Below, in pieces: positions 8,664 through 16,303 of a stretch of 59,071 bases of DNA. The position numbers and the translations under genes were made by a program. Every line of letters starts with the position of its first letter. The stretch's first letter is position 1. The notes below the pieces were generated by a model that did not search any database, had not been told where the DNA came from, and saw only the letters and a list, made by a program, of their open reading frames with translations. Origin of the DNA: Solirubrobacterales bacterium (lineage in GTDB: Bacteria > Actinomycetota > Thermoleophilia > Solirubrobacterales > Solirubrobacteraceae); NCBI GenBank assembly GCA_026392255.1, contig JAPLCJ010000016.1, positions 1 through 59,071 on the forward strand. The letters are read 5' to 3'.

Positions 8664-9398
8664 CTATTTGCGGGCGCGAGCTTTACGCGCTGCTGCGGAA
8701 ACTGCTTTGGGGAACATCCGCCTCAAGATCGCGTTAACGGTCCTAGGAACTGTGCCTGAACAGCAGTAACCGCCCTTGAACATTCCTATCTCAAGGTGAG
8801 GAGCGGATGAATAGCCGACTCGTCCGCAGCCGATCGAAGAGATGGCCTGGCCACGCTTTACAACCTGACCCTTGTGAACAATGGTCGGCTGCGAGTGGCC
8901 GTAGTAGACAGACCAACCCTTGTACTTGCCGTGGGTCAACTTGATGATCGGAGAACGGCTACCAAAGCCACTGATGCCGATCGTTGTGACTATCCCGTCT
9001 TCGACTGCGACGAGCGTTGCCTTTGAGCCACAGAAGCTTTTGGAGTAACCGAGCCCGAATCCTAGGTCAACGCCTTGATCGAGTGTCCACGAGGAAGTTC
9101 CGGCCATCTGATGGGCTTGCTTGATCGGGAATACCCAACCGCTGGAAGCGTCCATTGCGGGAACCCCTGGAATTGGGGGTGGAATATCGCCCGGCCCTGT
9201 CCCGCCGGTCTCGTCTGCGGCGTTACCTGCCACCGCTGAGTGAGCCACTGAACTGAACGAGCGTGCCAAGGTTGACGCGGGGGTGAATGCAAAGACGCTA
9301 GCCACGGTAAGCAGGGCTACGGCAGCGAGTACGTGTGCCGACGGCCCGCGGTAAGCGCGGGTAGGGGATGTACGGGTGTCGTCGTTTCGGTTACGCAT
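8664..9398 (-). CDS. M23-family (LytM-like) cell-wall peptidase homologue with altered metal ligands
   Basis: A 244-residue protein with a signal peptide or anchor (about residues 22-45), a Pro/Gly linker, and a lysostaphin/LytM-type beta domain (about 88-205). Family members are zinc endopeptidases that cut peptidoglycan cross-bridges. The usual HxGxD motif reads DQGVD here (D107, D111), H168 is kept in YYGH, and the final HxH reads HLE (H201, E203). Two of four metal ligands are therefore changed from His to acidic residues, so it may use another metal geometry or act as a non-catalytic activator. A c-di-AMP riboswitch precedes the gene, as known for cell-wall hydrolases in other actinobacteria. 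The tail is Arg/Lys-rich. Confidence 0.85.
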   Translation of the reverse strand: MRNRNDDTRTSPTRAYRGPSAHVLAAVALLTVASVFAFTPASTLARSFSSVAHSAVAGNAADETGGTGPGDIPPPIPGVPAMDASSGWVFPIKQAHQMAGTSSWTLDQGVDLGFGLGYSKSFCGSKATLVAVEDGIVTTIGISGFGSRSPIIKLTHGKYKGWSVYYGHSQPTIVHKGQVVKRGQAISSIGCGRVGYSSAPHLEIGMFKGGYCCSGTVPRTVNAILRRMFPKAVSAAARKARARK

Positions 9399-9429
9399 AC
9401 GGAACGGGCTCTAGCCCATCTATTTGCCG

Positions 9430-9582
9430 TTGGTGCCTGCGAGGTGAGCTGACGGGCTCGCGACGGTTTCTTTCGAAGTCGCTATCTGCGGGTCAATCCG
9501 CGGAATTCGCCCCTGGGACCAAAGCCCCGATGGTTCCCCCGTTCTCCGTTCGACCGGCTGTCGAATGGAGATTCGGCGTATC
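9430..9582 (-). ncRNA. Cyclic di-AMP riboswitch (ydaO/yuaA leader)
   Basis: On the minus strand, upstream of the M23-like gene, the conserved blocks of the ydaO aptamer appear in order: CGCCGAATCT, then GGGGGAACC, then GGGGCGAATTCC, then GAGCCCGTCAGCTCACCTCG followed by CAGGC. These are the consensus joining segments of the c-di-AMP sensing RNA. In known cases it turns off cell-wall hydrolase and osmolyte genes when c-di-AMP is high. About 30 nt separate the aptamer end from the ATG; I did not identify the expression platform there. Boundaries are approximate. Confidence 0.9.
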
Positions 9583-9591
9583 GAGGAAAGA

Positions 9592-9597
9592 ATGTTA
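9592..9597 (-). promoter_or_regulatory. Candidate -10 box TAACAT for the riboswitch transcript
   Basis: Minus-strand TAACAT lies about 9 nt before the first conserved aptamer region, so transcription would begin just before the RNA fold. No clear -35 box is visible. Confidence 0.4.
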
Positions 9598-9612
9598 CAG
9601 GCCGCAGTCCCG

Positions 9613-9618
9613 TAGAGT
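9613..9618 (+). promoter_or_regulatory. -10 box TAGAGT, leaderless promoter for the SDR gene
   Basis: TAGAGT ends 7 nt before ATG 9626, with no Shine-Dalgarno sequence between them. Confidence 0.6.
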
Positions 9619-9625
9619 GTGATCT

Positions 9626-10423
9626 ATGGCACTCCCAGCACCGAAACCGAACACAACCGTCGCTATTACGGGGGCTTCCTCTGGGATTGGCGCGCAGATG
9701 GCTCAAATCCTTGCTGCGAAGGGGTATTCGCTCACTTTGATCGCCCGGCGGACGGACCGCCTCAACGCTTTGGCGGACGAACTCAAGGCAGCCCACGGGG
9801 TTGCTATCGAGGTCATCTCAGCCGACCTGGCCGATTCATCCGCTCGCGCCACCCTCAGCTCCAGGCTTTCCACGGGACCGACCTTGATCGGACTGATCAA
9901 CAACGCTGGGTTCGGCTCCTTCGGCCCTGTTTCTGAGGCTGACCAAGATATGGAGAGGGGCATGATTGAGGTCAACATCGCGGCCGTCCACGACCTCACG
10001 CTGCGTCTCCTGCCAGGCATGATCGAGCGTGGCGAAGGGGCAATTCTCAACACGGCGTCTACTGCCGGCGCGCAGCCGATGCCGAACATGTCCACTTACG
10101 CAGCCACCAAGGCTTTCGTTACCTCTTTCTCGGAGGGCCTCAGCGCCGAGCTGTCCGGAAGCGGCGTGTCATGCACAGCGCTCTGCCCTGGCCCGGTTCG
10201 GACCGAGTTCTCAGAAGTCGCCGGTTCGGTTGGCCTAGAGGACTCCATGCCAGGGATCGCAGTGGTCGAGGCATCAGAGGTGGCCCGTCAGGCGATCGAA
10301 GGAATGCTCAAAGGCTCACGCATGGTGATCCCGGGCTTCGCTAACCGCCTCACAGCAGTTGCTGGCCGCATGGCACCACGGTCACTCGTGTTGCCGATCG
10401 CAGCCAAGTTCACCTCTCGCTGA
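9626..10423 (+). CDS. Short-chain dehydrogenase/reductase (classical SDR)
   Basis: A 265-residue cytosolic NAD(P)-dependent oxidoreductase. The Rossmann motif TGASSGIG lies near residues 15-22, NNAG near 92, the catalytic Ser in NTASTAG, and the YAATK catalytic Tyr/Lys pair near residues 155-159. An Arg pair after the second strand (IARRTDR) suggests NADPH preference. The length and C-terminal region fit the DltE/YqjQ-like subgroup of general SDRs, whose substrates vary. The gene stands alone between a riboswitch-controlled gene and the convergent acyl-CoA dehydrogenases. The substrate cannot be predicted. Confidence 0.9.
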   Translation: MALPAPKPNTTVAITGASSGIGAQMAQILAAKGYSLTLIARRTDRLNALADELKAAHGVAIEVISADLADSSARATLSSRLSTGPTLIGLINNAGFGSFGPVSEADQDMERGMIEVNIAAVHDLTLRLLPGMIERGEGAILNTASTAGAQPMPNMSTYAATKAFVTSFSEGLSAELSGSGVSCTALCPGPVRTEFSEVAGSVGLEDSMPGIAVVEASEVARQAIEGMLKGSRMVIPGFANRLTAVAGRMAPRSLVLPIAAKFTSR

Positions 10424-10496
10424 CCTACTTCGAGCAGAGTGAACCCGCGGCCGCGGCCCGAAGGCCACGACCGGGACAGACTCAACTCTTGGGCTA

Positions 10497-11618
10497 CTAG
10501 CCCTTGGCTGGCGTTGCGCCGGCAGCAGCGAGAAGCTCGCCTGCTACACGGTCTGCTGCAGCGCCCGTGCCACCAAGGAGGCGGCGGGACAGCTGCGCGC
10601 GACGGAAGAACAGGGGGGCGTCATGCTCCCAAGTTGCTCCAATGCCGCCATGAACGGAGATCAGCGCGCGCGCGGCGTAATCCAGTGCCTCGCCTGCGCC
10701 CACGCGGAACGTATGAGCGGCCAAGGTGAACTGCTCCGGCGCTGATTCGCCTGCCCAACCAGCGAAGTACATCAGCGAACGGGCGTTCTCCATCAACCGG
10801 AGGATCTCCACGAGGGAGTGCTTGACAGCCTGGTAGGAACCGATCTGGCGTCCGAACGTATAACGCTCAAGCGCGTACTTGACCGACCGTTCCAGAGCTT
10901 CCTCAACCGCGCCGAGTGACTCGGCGGCGATCAGGCTCTGGGCAACTGACCAAGCGAGCGCGATGTCGTCTGCCGAGGCACCCAACACCTTGCCCTCAGC
11001 AGCGTCCAGCTCAACATGGGCCATCTGACGGGTTGCGTCGTAGGCGATAACTGGCTCGATCTTCACTCCGGCCTGACTGGCCTCGATCAGGACTGCCTTA
11101 GGCGTTCCATTCTCAACGGCGATGGCAACAAGGTAGTCAGCGTCAGTGGCGTCTGGAACCCAGTGAACTCGCCCAGTGACCTTGCCACCCGACAGCGCTG
11201 GCGCTGGCGAACGACGCAGACCCGACTGAGGGTCAACGGTCCAAGCGTCATCTAGATCTGTTGGTGGCATCGCTGGAAGCAGTGCTCCACGCTTGTCGCC
11301 GGCAGCGAGCTGTTCGAGCTCGTCACCTTCGGCCAGCAGGGTTGCGGGCAGATGGCCAATCAGTGGCATCGGAGCGAGGCGACGGCCGCACTCTGCGGCG
11401 ATCAGCATTGCGTCCAGTGGCCCAAGGCCAACTCCGCCGTGCTCCTCGGAGACAAGCAGCCCAGTCCAACCGGCTGCTGTTGCTGTGTCCCACAGGTTGG
11501 GAAGCTTGCTTGGGTCCTCAAGGGCGTCACGGGCTGCTTCGACCGTGTCTGCGCGCCCGAGGGCGTCGCGTGCTGCCTCTTGCAGTGACCTCTGTTCGTC
11601 TGATAGTTCGAAGTTCAT
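10497..11618 (-). CDS. Acyl-CoA dehydrogenase, second subunit of a likely heteromeric pair
   Basis: A 373-residue acyl-CoA dehydrogenase fold protein. It keeps the C-terminal GRQIGSYQAVKH motif and the HGGIGATWEHDAPLFFRRA helix region, but lacks the SEPxAGSD flavin/substrate loop found in its partner. Its ATG overlaps the stop of the upstream dehydrogenase by 4 nt (ATGA), so the two are translationally coupled. Lengths near 373 and 405, together with one degraded subunit, match the alpha2beta2 acyl-CoA dehydrogenases of actinobacteria such as FadE26/FadE27 (steroid side chain). Use of a CoA-thioester substrate is likely; steroid specificity is inference. No ligase, hydratase or thiolase lies nearby. 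Confidence 0.9.
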   Translation of the reverse strand: MNFELSDEQRSLQEAARDALGRADTVEAARDALEDPSKLPNLWDTATAAGWTGLLVSEEHGGVGLGPLDAMLIAAECGRRLAPMPLIGHLPATLLAEGDELEQLAAGDKRGALLPAMPPTDLDDAWTVDPQSGLRRSPAPALSGGKVTGRVHWVPDATDADYLVAIAVENGTPKAVLIEASQAGVKIEPVIAYDATRQMAHVELDAAEGKVLGASADDIALAWSVAQSLIAAESLGAVEEALERSVKYALERYTFGRQIGSYQAVKHSLVEILRLMENARSLMYFAGWAGESAPEQFTLAAHTFRVGAGEALDYAARALISVHGGIGATWEHDAPLFFRRAQLSRRLLGGTGAAADRVAGELLAAAGATPAKG

Positions 11619-12832
11619 GACTTCGCTCCTTCACGCTCGAGAGCCTTCAATTCACTGAACGGAACTCCCTTGTCCAGTCGTGGCTCGGTTGGAAGGCCAA
11701 GGACTCGCTCCCCGACCATGTTGCGCAGGATCTCCTCTGTACCACCGGCGGACTTCAGTCCGGGGAGGAAAGAGATCAGGTAGGACCACTCACCTTCAGC
11801 GAGCGCCTCAGGGCCGATCACGTCGGCAATTAGGTCACCGGCTTCGATCGCTGCCTTGACGGCTGTGACCTTGCCAAGTGCTGCTTCGGAACCAGGCAGC
11901 CCACCGCGCTCAATGTCAGTCAGGTGGCGGTAGCCGGTGTAACGGAGAGCCAGAAGATCCGTTGCAAGCTTGCCAAGACGGTGACGCACGTCGGAATCGG
12001 CACTTGCGACTGGATCATCGGCGATCGCCTTTGCGAAGCGGTCAGCGCGATAGCCGAAGCTCTCACTGCCTCCACCAATCGCAAGACGCTCAAACAGCAG
12101 GGTGGTCAGAGCGACCATCCAGCCGCCATCGACTGGACCGACGATTGCGTCTGCCGGAATATGAGCGTCATCAAAAAAGACCTCGTTGAACTCGGCCTCG
12201 CCTGTGATCTGCCGGAGGGGACGAATCTCAACACCCTCAGCATCCATCGGCACGATGAACATGGACATGCCCTTGTGCTTAGTGACCTCTGAGTTTGTCC
12301 GGGCAAGAATCAGCCCGTAAGAGGCAAAGTGAGCATTTGTGGTCCAGACCTTCTGACCGGTCAGCTTCCAGCTGCCGTCCTCTTGGAGGGCTGCCCGGGT
12401 CTGAATACCGGCGAGGTCGGAGCCTGCTGCTGGCTCTGAGAAGAGCTGGCACCAGACCTCATCAGCGTGGAGCATTGGCGCGAGATAACGCTGCTTCTGC
12501 TCATCAGTGCCGTGGGCGATGATTGTTGGCCCGAGCATGCCGATGCCGATGACATCGAGGATCCCTGGAACACCAGCGGCCTGGAACTCCTGACCGACGA
12601 TGACCTGATCAAGTGGACCAAGTCCCTGCCCGCCAAATTCTGCTGGCCATGTGACTCCTGCAAAGCCACCCTCGGCCATTTCACGCTGCCATGCGCGCCG
12701 AACGGTCACGAACTCCTCTTCGTGGCCAGGCTGGGGGCCTTCAAGTCCTGGGGCGTTTGCCTTGTGGGCATCAAGCCAAGTCCGAACCTTTGTCCGGTAT
12801 TCAGCTTGTTCTGGTGTGTCGTTCAGATCCAC
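11615..12832 (-). CDS. Acyl-CoA dehydrogenase, first subunit of a likely heteromeric pair
   Basis: A 405-residue FAD-dependent acyl-CoA dehydrogenase that introduces an alpha-beta double bond into an acyl-CoA. It has the LFSEPAAGSDLAG motif, the VWTTNAHFA strand, and the C-terminal GGTEEILRNMVGERVLGLPTEP signature. The GTG start at 12832 is chosen because the protein then begins at the family N-terminus (DLNDTPEQAEYR) and GAGGA lies about 9 nt upstream. The frame stays open to 12934, which would add an unrelated leader. It is coupled to the second subunit gene by a 4-nt overlap. Confidence 0.92.
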   Translation of the reverse strand: MDLNDTPEQAEYRTKVRTWLDAHKANAPGLEGPQPGHEEEFVTVRRAWQREMAEGGFAGVTWPAEFGGQGLGPLDQVIVGQEFQAAGVPGILDVIGIGMLGPTIIAHGTDEQKQRYLAPMLHADEVWCQLFSEPAAGSDLAGIQTRAALQEDGSWKLTGQKVWTTNAHFASYGLILARTNSEVTKHKGMSMFIVPMDAEGVEIRPLRQITGEAEFNEVFFDDAHIPADAIVGPVDGGWMVALTTLLFERLAIGGGSESFGYRADRFAKAIADDPVASADSDVRHRLGKLATDLLALRYTGYRHLTDIERGGLPGSEAALGKVTAVKAAIEAGDLIADVIGPEALAEGEWSYLISFLPGLKSAGGTEEILRNMVGERVLGLPTEPRLDKGVPFSELKALEREGAKS

Positions 12833-12964
12833 TGTTCTCGATCCTCTATCTAGTTGACGGTTTATGAAAGGTAACGCCACGCTGACGGTCTGTGCGGCCT
12901 GCCCGTCGGCATAGTTGCTTACGGAAGCTTCCAATAAGGGGTACGGAGCTGAATGCGAGTCTGT

Positions 12965-13909
12965 TCAGTGCTTGAGAGCAGCAAAGCCCGCGTCAAGCAG
13001 ACTGGCCATCGCACGGCCGTTTTCATCGGCCGCAAGGATCACGCCAAGCAGTCTCCGATTGCCCCGCTTGGCGCTGGCAATCAGGCACTGACCAGCGGCG
13101 TCTGTGTGCCCGGTTTTGATCCCGGTGATCCCAACGTAATGGGTTCGCATCAGGGGATTACGGTTGTAAAGACCCTTCGTTCTGCCATATCCAGTTGGGA
13201 TACGCGTCCAGACCGTCCTGACAATGGCGCGCAGATCCTTGTCGGCCAGCACGGCACGGGCCTGGAAGGCTAAATCCCTCGCACAGGAGCGGTCCGCCTC
13301 AGCAAGCCCGACCGGGCTGACGTAATGGGTGCACTTCAAGTGCATCGCAGCGGCCGTGCGGTTCATGGCTCCGACGAATCTTCCCTTCCGGTGCCCAACT
13401 CCTTCAGCGAGCGCCGTGGCAGCGTCGTTCCCAGACACGATCAACATCCCTTTGAGTAGATCGCTGACCTTGACTTGACTACCGATGCCAAAACCACCAA
13501 CCACGGAGCCGCTCATTTTGGAGGCGTTGGAGCTAATGGTGACTGTGTGGTCCAGCCTCGGGCGCTGGACGACAACAAGTGCAGTCATCAATTTGGTCAG
13601 ACTCGCGATCGGCCGGCGCTGGTCAGCCCTGCTAGCCCACATCACCTCCCCGGTGTTGAGGTCAATCAGGATTCCTGCCTTTGGTGTTATGGGGAAGCGA
13701 GGGTGAACGCGATGCCTGACAGGAGCTTTGGTGATGCCCCAGGTGACTCTTACTGCTGCAGGAGCTGCAAGAACCGTTGGCAGTTCCTGTGCTGCGGCCG
13801 AAGCAGTGTGGTTGGTCCCTGGGTCAAGTGCCTCAGCCCCAAACACCGCAATGCAGCCGCCAAGGGTGGCCAGCACGGCCCCTAGACCCAAAAGGGTCCG
13901 CAGCCTCAC
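12965..13909 (-). CDS. D-alanyl-D-alanine carboxypeptidase (S11 family, low-molecular-mass PBP)
   Basis: A 314-residue exported serine peptidase that trims the terminal D-Ala of peptidoglycan stem peptides. A hydrophobic N-terminal signal occupies about residues 5-27. The penicillin-binding triad is complete: SLTK (S103, K106), SGN (159-161) and KTG (265-267). There is no C-terminal amphipathic anchor domain, so it is a short form of the family. The GTG start overlaps the TGA of a 56-codon membrane gene. It ends the run lipB-lipA-membrane genes on the same strand. Confidence 0.93.
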   Translation of the reverse strand: MRLRTLLGLGAVLATLGGCIAVFGAEALDPGTNHTASAAAQELPTVLAAPAAVRVTWGITKAPVRHRVHPRFPITPKAGILIDLNTGEVMWASRADQRRPIASLTKLMTALVVVQRPRLDHTVTISSNASKMSGSVVGGFGIGSQVKVSDLLKGMLIVSGNDAATALAEGVGHRKGRFVGAMNRTAAAMHLKCTHYVSPVGLAEADRSCARDLAFQARAVLADKDLRAIVRTVWTRIPTGYGRTKGLYNRNPLMRTHYVGITGIKTGHTDAAGQCLIASAKRGNRRLLGVILAADENGRAMASLLDAGFAALKH

Positions 13910-14076
13910 CTGTCGCTCCGCAGGGCTCCGATGCCGGCCAATGCCAGCAGGACAACTATGCAGACAGAAGTTACTGTGAGGATGTCAGCGCCACCAGCTG
14001 ATTTGACCTCATAGACAGTCAGTGTGGCGATGGCAAAGGAGGCCAGCAGAGAGGTCAGTCCAACAAGAAGTCTCAT
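13906..14076 (-). CDS. Small two-helix membrane protein (56 aa)
   Basis: A 56-residue ORF starting MRLLVGLTSLLASFAIATL, with two hydrophobic segments (about residues 3-20 and 31-51) and a charged RSDR tail. It is supported by tight packing: its ATG overlaps the stop of the upstream 147-residue membrane protein by 4 nt (ATGA), and its TGA overlaps the GTG start of the carboxypeptidase (GTGA). No family is recognised; it could partner its membrane neighbour. Confidence 0.75.
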   Translation of the reverse strand: MRLLVGLTSLLASFAIATLTVYEVKSAGGADILTVTSVCIVVLLALAGIGALRSDR

Positions 14077-14516
14077 CGCGTTTGAACCACCAAGGTAAGT
14101 ATTACGGCAGCTGCGGCCCAGACGATGATCACGACGACCGATGGGGCCTCGGTGAGGCTTGTTCGGTAAGGGATGGGAGCGAGGCCGATCACCCTAGCTC
14201 GAGGGTGCTTGAGAAAGTGCACGAGGGCAATCGCACCAGTTGATGCAAGTGGTGCCCAGACCCCAACAGCGGAGTTTGAGGCGTGGGTTACCCACCAAGC
14301 GATTCCTCCTCCCACGGCAGCGATCAACAACACCGGGATGGCACCAAGGTCCCGAACTGGCGTCGGCGCGAAAATCCAAGCACCGAAACTAGCTAGCAGC
14401 GCCGCCCAGATGTTCCCATCCGGCAGGAGGATGCCTGCCAACAGAATGAGCGCGCAGATCGCAAGTGCGGCAGGGGATGCGCCGCTCTCACCAATGTTGT
14501 CTCGGAGAGGGATCAT
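14073..14516 (-). CDS. Membrane protein of unknown function (147 aa)
   Basis: A hydrophobic protein with about five predicted membrane segments (roughly residues 16-33, 36-52, 60-76, 84-100 and 125-145) joined by short loops. No catalytic motif or named family is recognised. It starts 8 nt after the lipA stop and its own stop overlaps the start of the 56-residue membrane gene, so it belongs to the lipB-lipA transcription unit. Confidence 0.75.
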   Translation of the reverse strand: MIPLRDNIGESGASPAALAICALILLAGILLPDGNIWAALLASFGAWIFAPTPVRDLGAIPVLLIAAVGGGIAWWVTHASNSAVGVWAPLASTGAIALVHFLKHPRARVIGLAPIPYRTSLTEAPSVVVIIVWAAAAVILTLVVQTR

Positions 14517-14524
14517 GGGCGGAC

Positions 14525-15532
14525 TTAAGAGGCCGCGGCAAGTGGCCCGGTGCCCGGGCGTTCCTGCACAACGTGCTCATCAGCGTGGTACGACGACCGC
14601 ACCAATGGTCCAGCGGCAACGTGGTCAAAGCCCATCTGGTGACCAAGGCGGGCGAGCTCATCAAACTCAGCAGGCTCCCACCAGCGCACAACAGGAAGAT
14701 GGTTCTCTGTCGGCCTCAAGTACTGACCAATGGTGATCACCTGAACGCCGTTCTCCCGGAGCTGCCCAAGAGCGTCAACCATCTCGGCGAACGACTCACC
14801 AAGGCCAACCATCAGGCCAGACTTCGTCGTTACGTCGTCGCCAGACATCGCCTTGGCGTTTCGTAGAACTCGCAGCGAACGCTGCCAAGTTGAGCCACGT
14901 CGGGCGACCGAGTAAAGACGGGGGACAACCTCGACGTTGTGGTTGAAAACATCTGGTCGGGCATCAAGAACACGGGCAAGCGGCATCTCCGCTCCGCGGA
15001 AGTCAGGGGTGAGGACTTCGATCTTTGTGTCAGGGGCTTGAGCACGGATCTGCCTGATGGTCGCCGCCCAGATCCCCGCCCCGTAGTCGGGCAGGTCGTC
15101 GCGGTCAACGCTGGTGACAACAGCGTGGCGCAAGCCCATCTGGGCTATCGCACGGGCCACTCGTGCGGGCTCAAGTGGGTCGTTCCAAGTTGGCTTGCCT
15201 GTCGTCACATGGCAGAACCCGCAGCGGCGCGTGCAGGTGTCGCCGAGAATCATGAAGGTCGCAGTACCGCGCTCCCAGCACTCACCAACGTTTGGGCAGG
15301 CAGCTTCCTGGCAGACGGTGTGGAGGTTCTCTTCCCGGATCAGCTTTGTCAGCTCGCGATAGCGGGGCCCTCCGGGGGGTGGGACTTTGAACCACGGGGG
15401 TTTGCGCGAGCGGAAGGCTGTTACGTCAGGCCCGAGGACGTCGAGCACTTCCATGCCGCCAGGATTGGAACGCCGGCGGGTCTTGTGCTCGGGTTCTGCG
15501 GCGATGTCGTTGGTCGGCTCAGTGGTGCTCAT
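14525..15532 (-). CDS. lipA: Lipoyl synthase
   Basis: A 335-residue radical-SAM enzyme that inserts two sulfurs into protein-bound octanoyl groups to form lipoyl cofactor. The auxiliary [4Fe-4S] cluster Cys are C74, C79 and C85 (CxxxxCxxxxxC), and the radical-SAM cluster Cys are C100, C104 and C107 (CTRRCGFC). The C-terminal VRSSYHADE carries the conserved RSSY serine that ligates the auxiliary cluster. The start codon overlaps the lipB stop (ATGA). With lipB, lpd and an E2 nearby, this is a lipoylation / 2-oxoacid dehydrogenase region. Confidence 0.97.
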   Translation of the reverse strand: MSTTEPTNDIAAEPEHKTRRRSNPGGMEVLDVLGPDVTAFRSRKPPWFKVPPPGGPRYRELTKLIREENLHTVCQEAACPNVGECWERGTATFMILGDTCTRRCGFCHVTTGKPTWNDPLEPARVARAIAQMGLRHAVVTSVDRDDLPDYGAGIWAATIRQIRAQAPDTKIEVLTPDFRGAEMPLARVLDARPDVFNHNVEVVPRLYSVARRGSTWQRSLRVLRNAKAMSGDDVTTKSGLMVGLGESFAEMVDALGQLRENGVQVITIGQYLRPTENHLPVVRWWEPAEFDELARLGHQMGFDHVAAGPLVRSSYHADEHVVQERPGTGPLAAAS

Positions 15533-16248
15533 GCGGCTACCTTCGTGCGGCAGGGGGTGGATGGCGCAATCACTGCGTCAGTGAGGCCGAGTTGCCCCGG
15601 ACTGACCAGACGCTGCCTGAGCTTGTGTTGCCCGGCAAATGCATGACCAATGTGCTGACGCAGACAGGCGAGACTGCCGTCGCCACCCTCGTTCTCGATT
15701 GAGGTCATCACAACTCCAGGGAGACCACAGGGGACCACTGAGTTGAAGGTCTCCAGATTGTTCTCTGAGTTGATCGCAAACCCGTGAGTCGTCACGCCCC
15801 TCTGGACATGGATGCCGATCGACGCAATCTTGCGGTCTTCGCACCAGACGCCAGTCAGTCCTTCCCGAGTGGATGACTCGACGCCGCATTCGGCGATCCC
15901 CTCAATGAGGGCGTTCTCAATGCGTCGCACGAAGGTTGTGACATCGGTCGTGTGCATGATCGGATACCCGACCAGCTGGCCTGGCTCGTGGCAGGTAGCT
16001 CTACCACCACGGTCAGCGTCGTAGACACTGATTCCGCTCGCCGTCAAGCTCTCGCGCCCTGCGGGCACCTCTGACTCATCTGCCCGGCGACCAAGGGTCA
16101 CCGTTGGCGGATGTTCAAGGAGTAGGAGGGTGTCAGGGATGAGGTCCTGCTGCCGTGCATCGCGAAGTTGCTCCTGCATGGCAAGTGCATCGCTCCAGCC
16201 AATCTGGCCGAGACGACAGGTCCAAAGCTCAGGGGTTGAAGATCCCAT
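15529..16248 (-). CDS. lipB: Octanoyl-[acyl carrier protein]:protein N-octanoyltransferase
   Basis: A 239-residue transferase that moves octanoate from ACP to the lipoyl domains of E2 and GcvH subunits, the step before LipA. It has the family motifs LEHPPTVTLGRRAD, GRATCHEPGQLVGYP, the catalytic Lys in EDRKIASIGI and the catalytic Cys in VPCGLPGV. ATG 16248 is chosen at the family N-terminus (MGSSTPELW); the frame is open further upstream into the E2 gene but that part shows no homology. A CATCCT 7 nt before the ATG might be a weak -10 box. It overlaps lipA by 4 nt. Confidence 0.95.
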   Translation of the reverse strand: MGSSTPELWTCRLGQIGWSDALAMQEQLRDARQQDLIPDTLLLLEHPPTVTLGRRADESEVPAGRESLTASGISVYDADRGGRATCHEPGQLVGYPIMHTTDVTTFVRRIENALIEGIAECGVESSTREGLTGVWCEDRKIASIGIHVQRGVTTHGFAINSENNLETFNSVVPCGLPGVVMTSIENEGGDGSLACLRQHIGHAFAGQHKLRQRLVSPGQLGLTDAVIAPSTPCRTKVAA

Positions 16249-16303
16249 TGGATTCAGGATGGCAGACGGTAGGACCGAAGACGGAATCCGTTGCTGCGGT
16301 TGC

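Noticed and set aside
10440-10480. GC-rich palindrome (CCGCGGCCGCGG) as a terminator
   Set aside because: It is self-complementary but has no T run and no clear loop; it may be chance in GC-rich intergenic DNA.
11016-12522. Plus-strand frames within the acyl-CoA dehydrogenase genes
   Set aside because: Both dehydrogenases are certain by motif; the opposite frames are compositional artefacts of GC-rich coding DNA.
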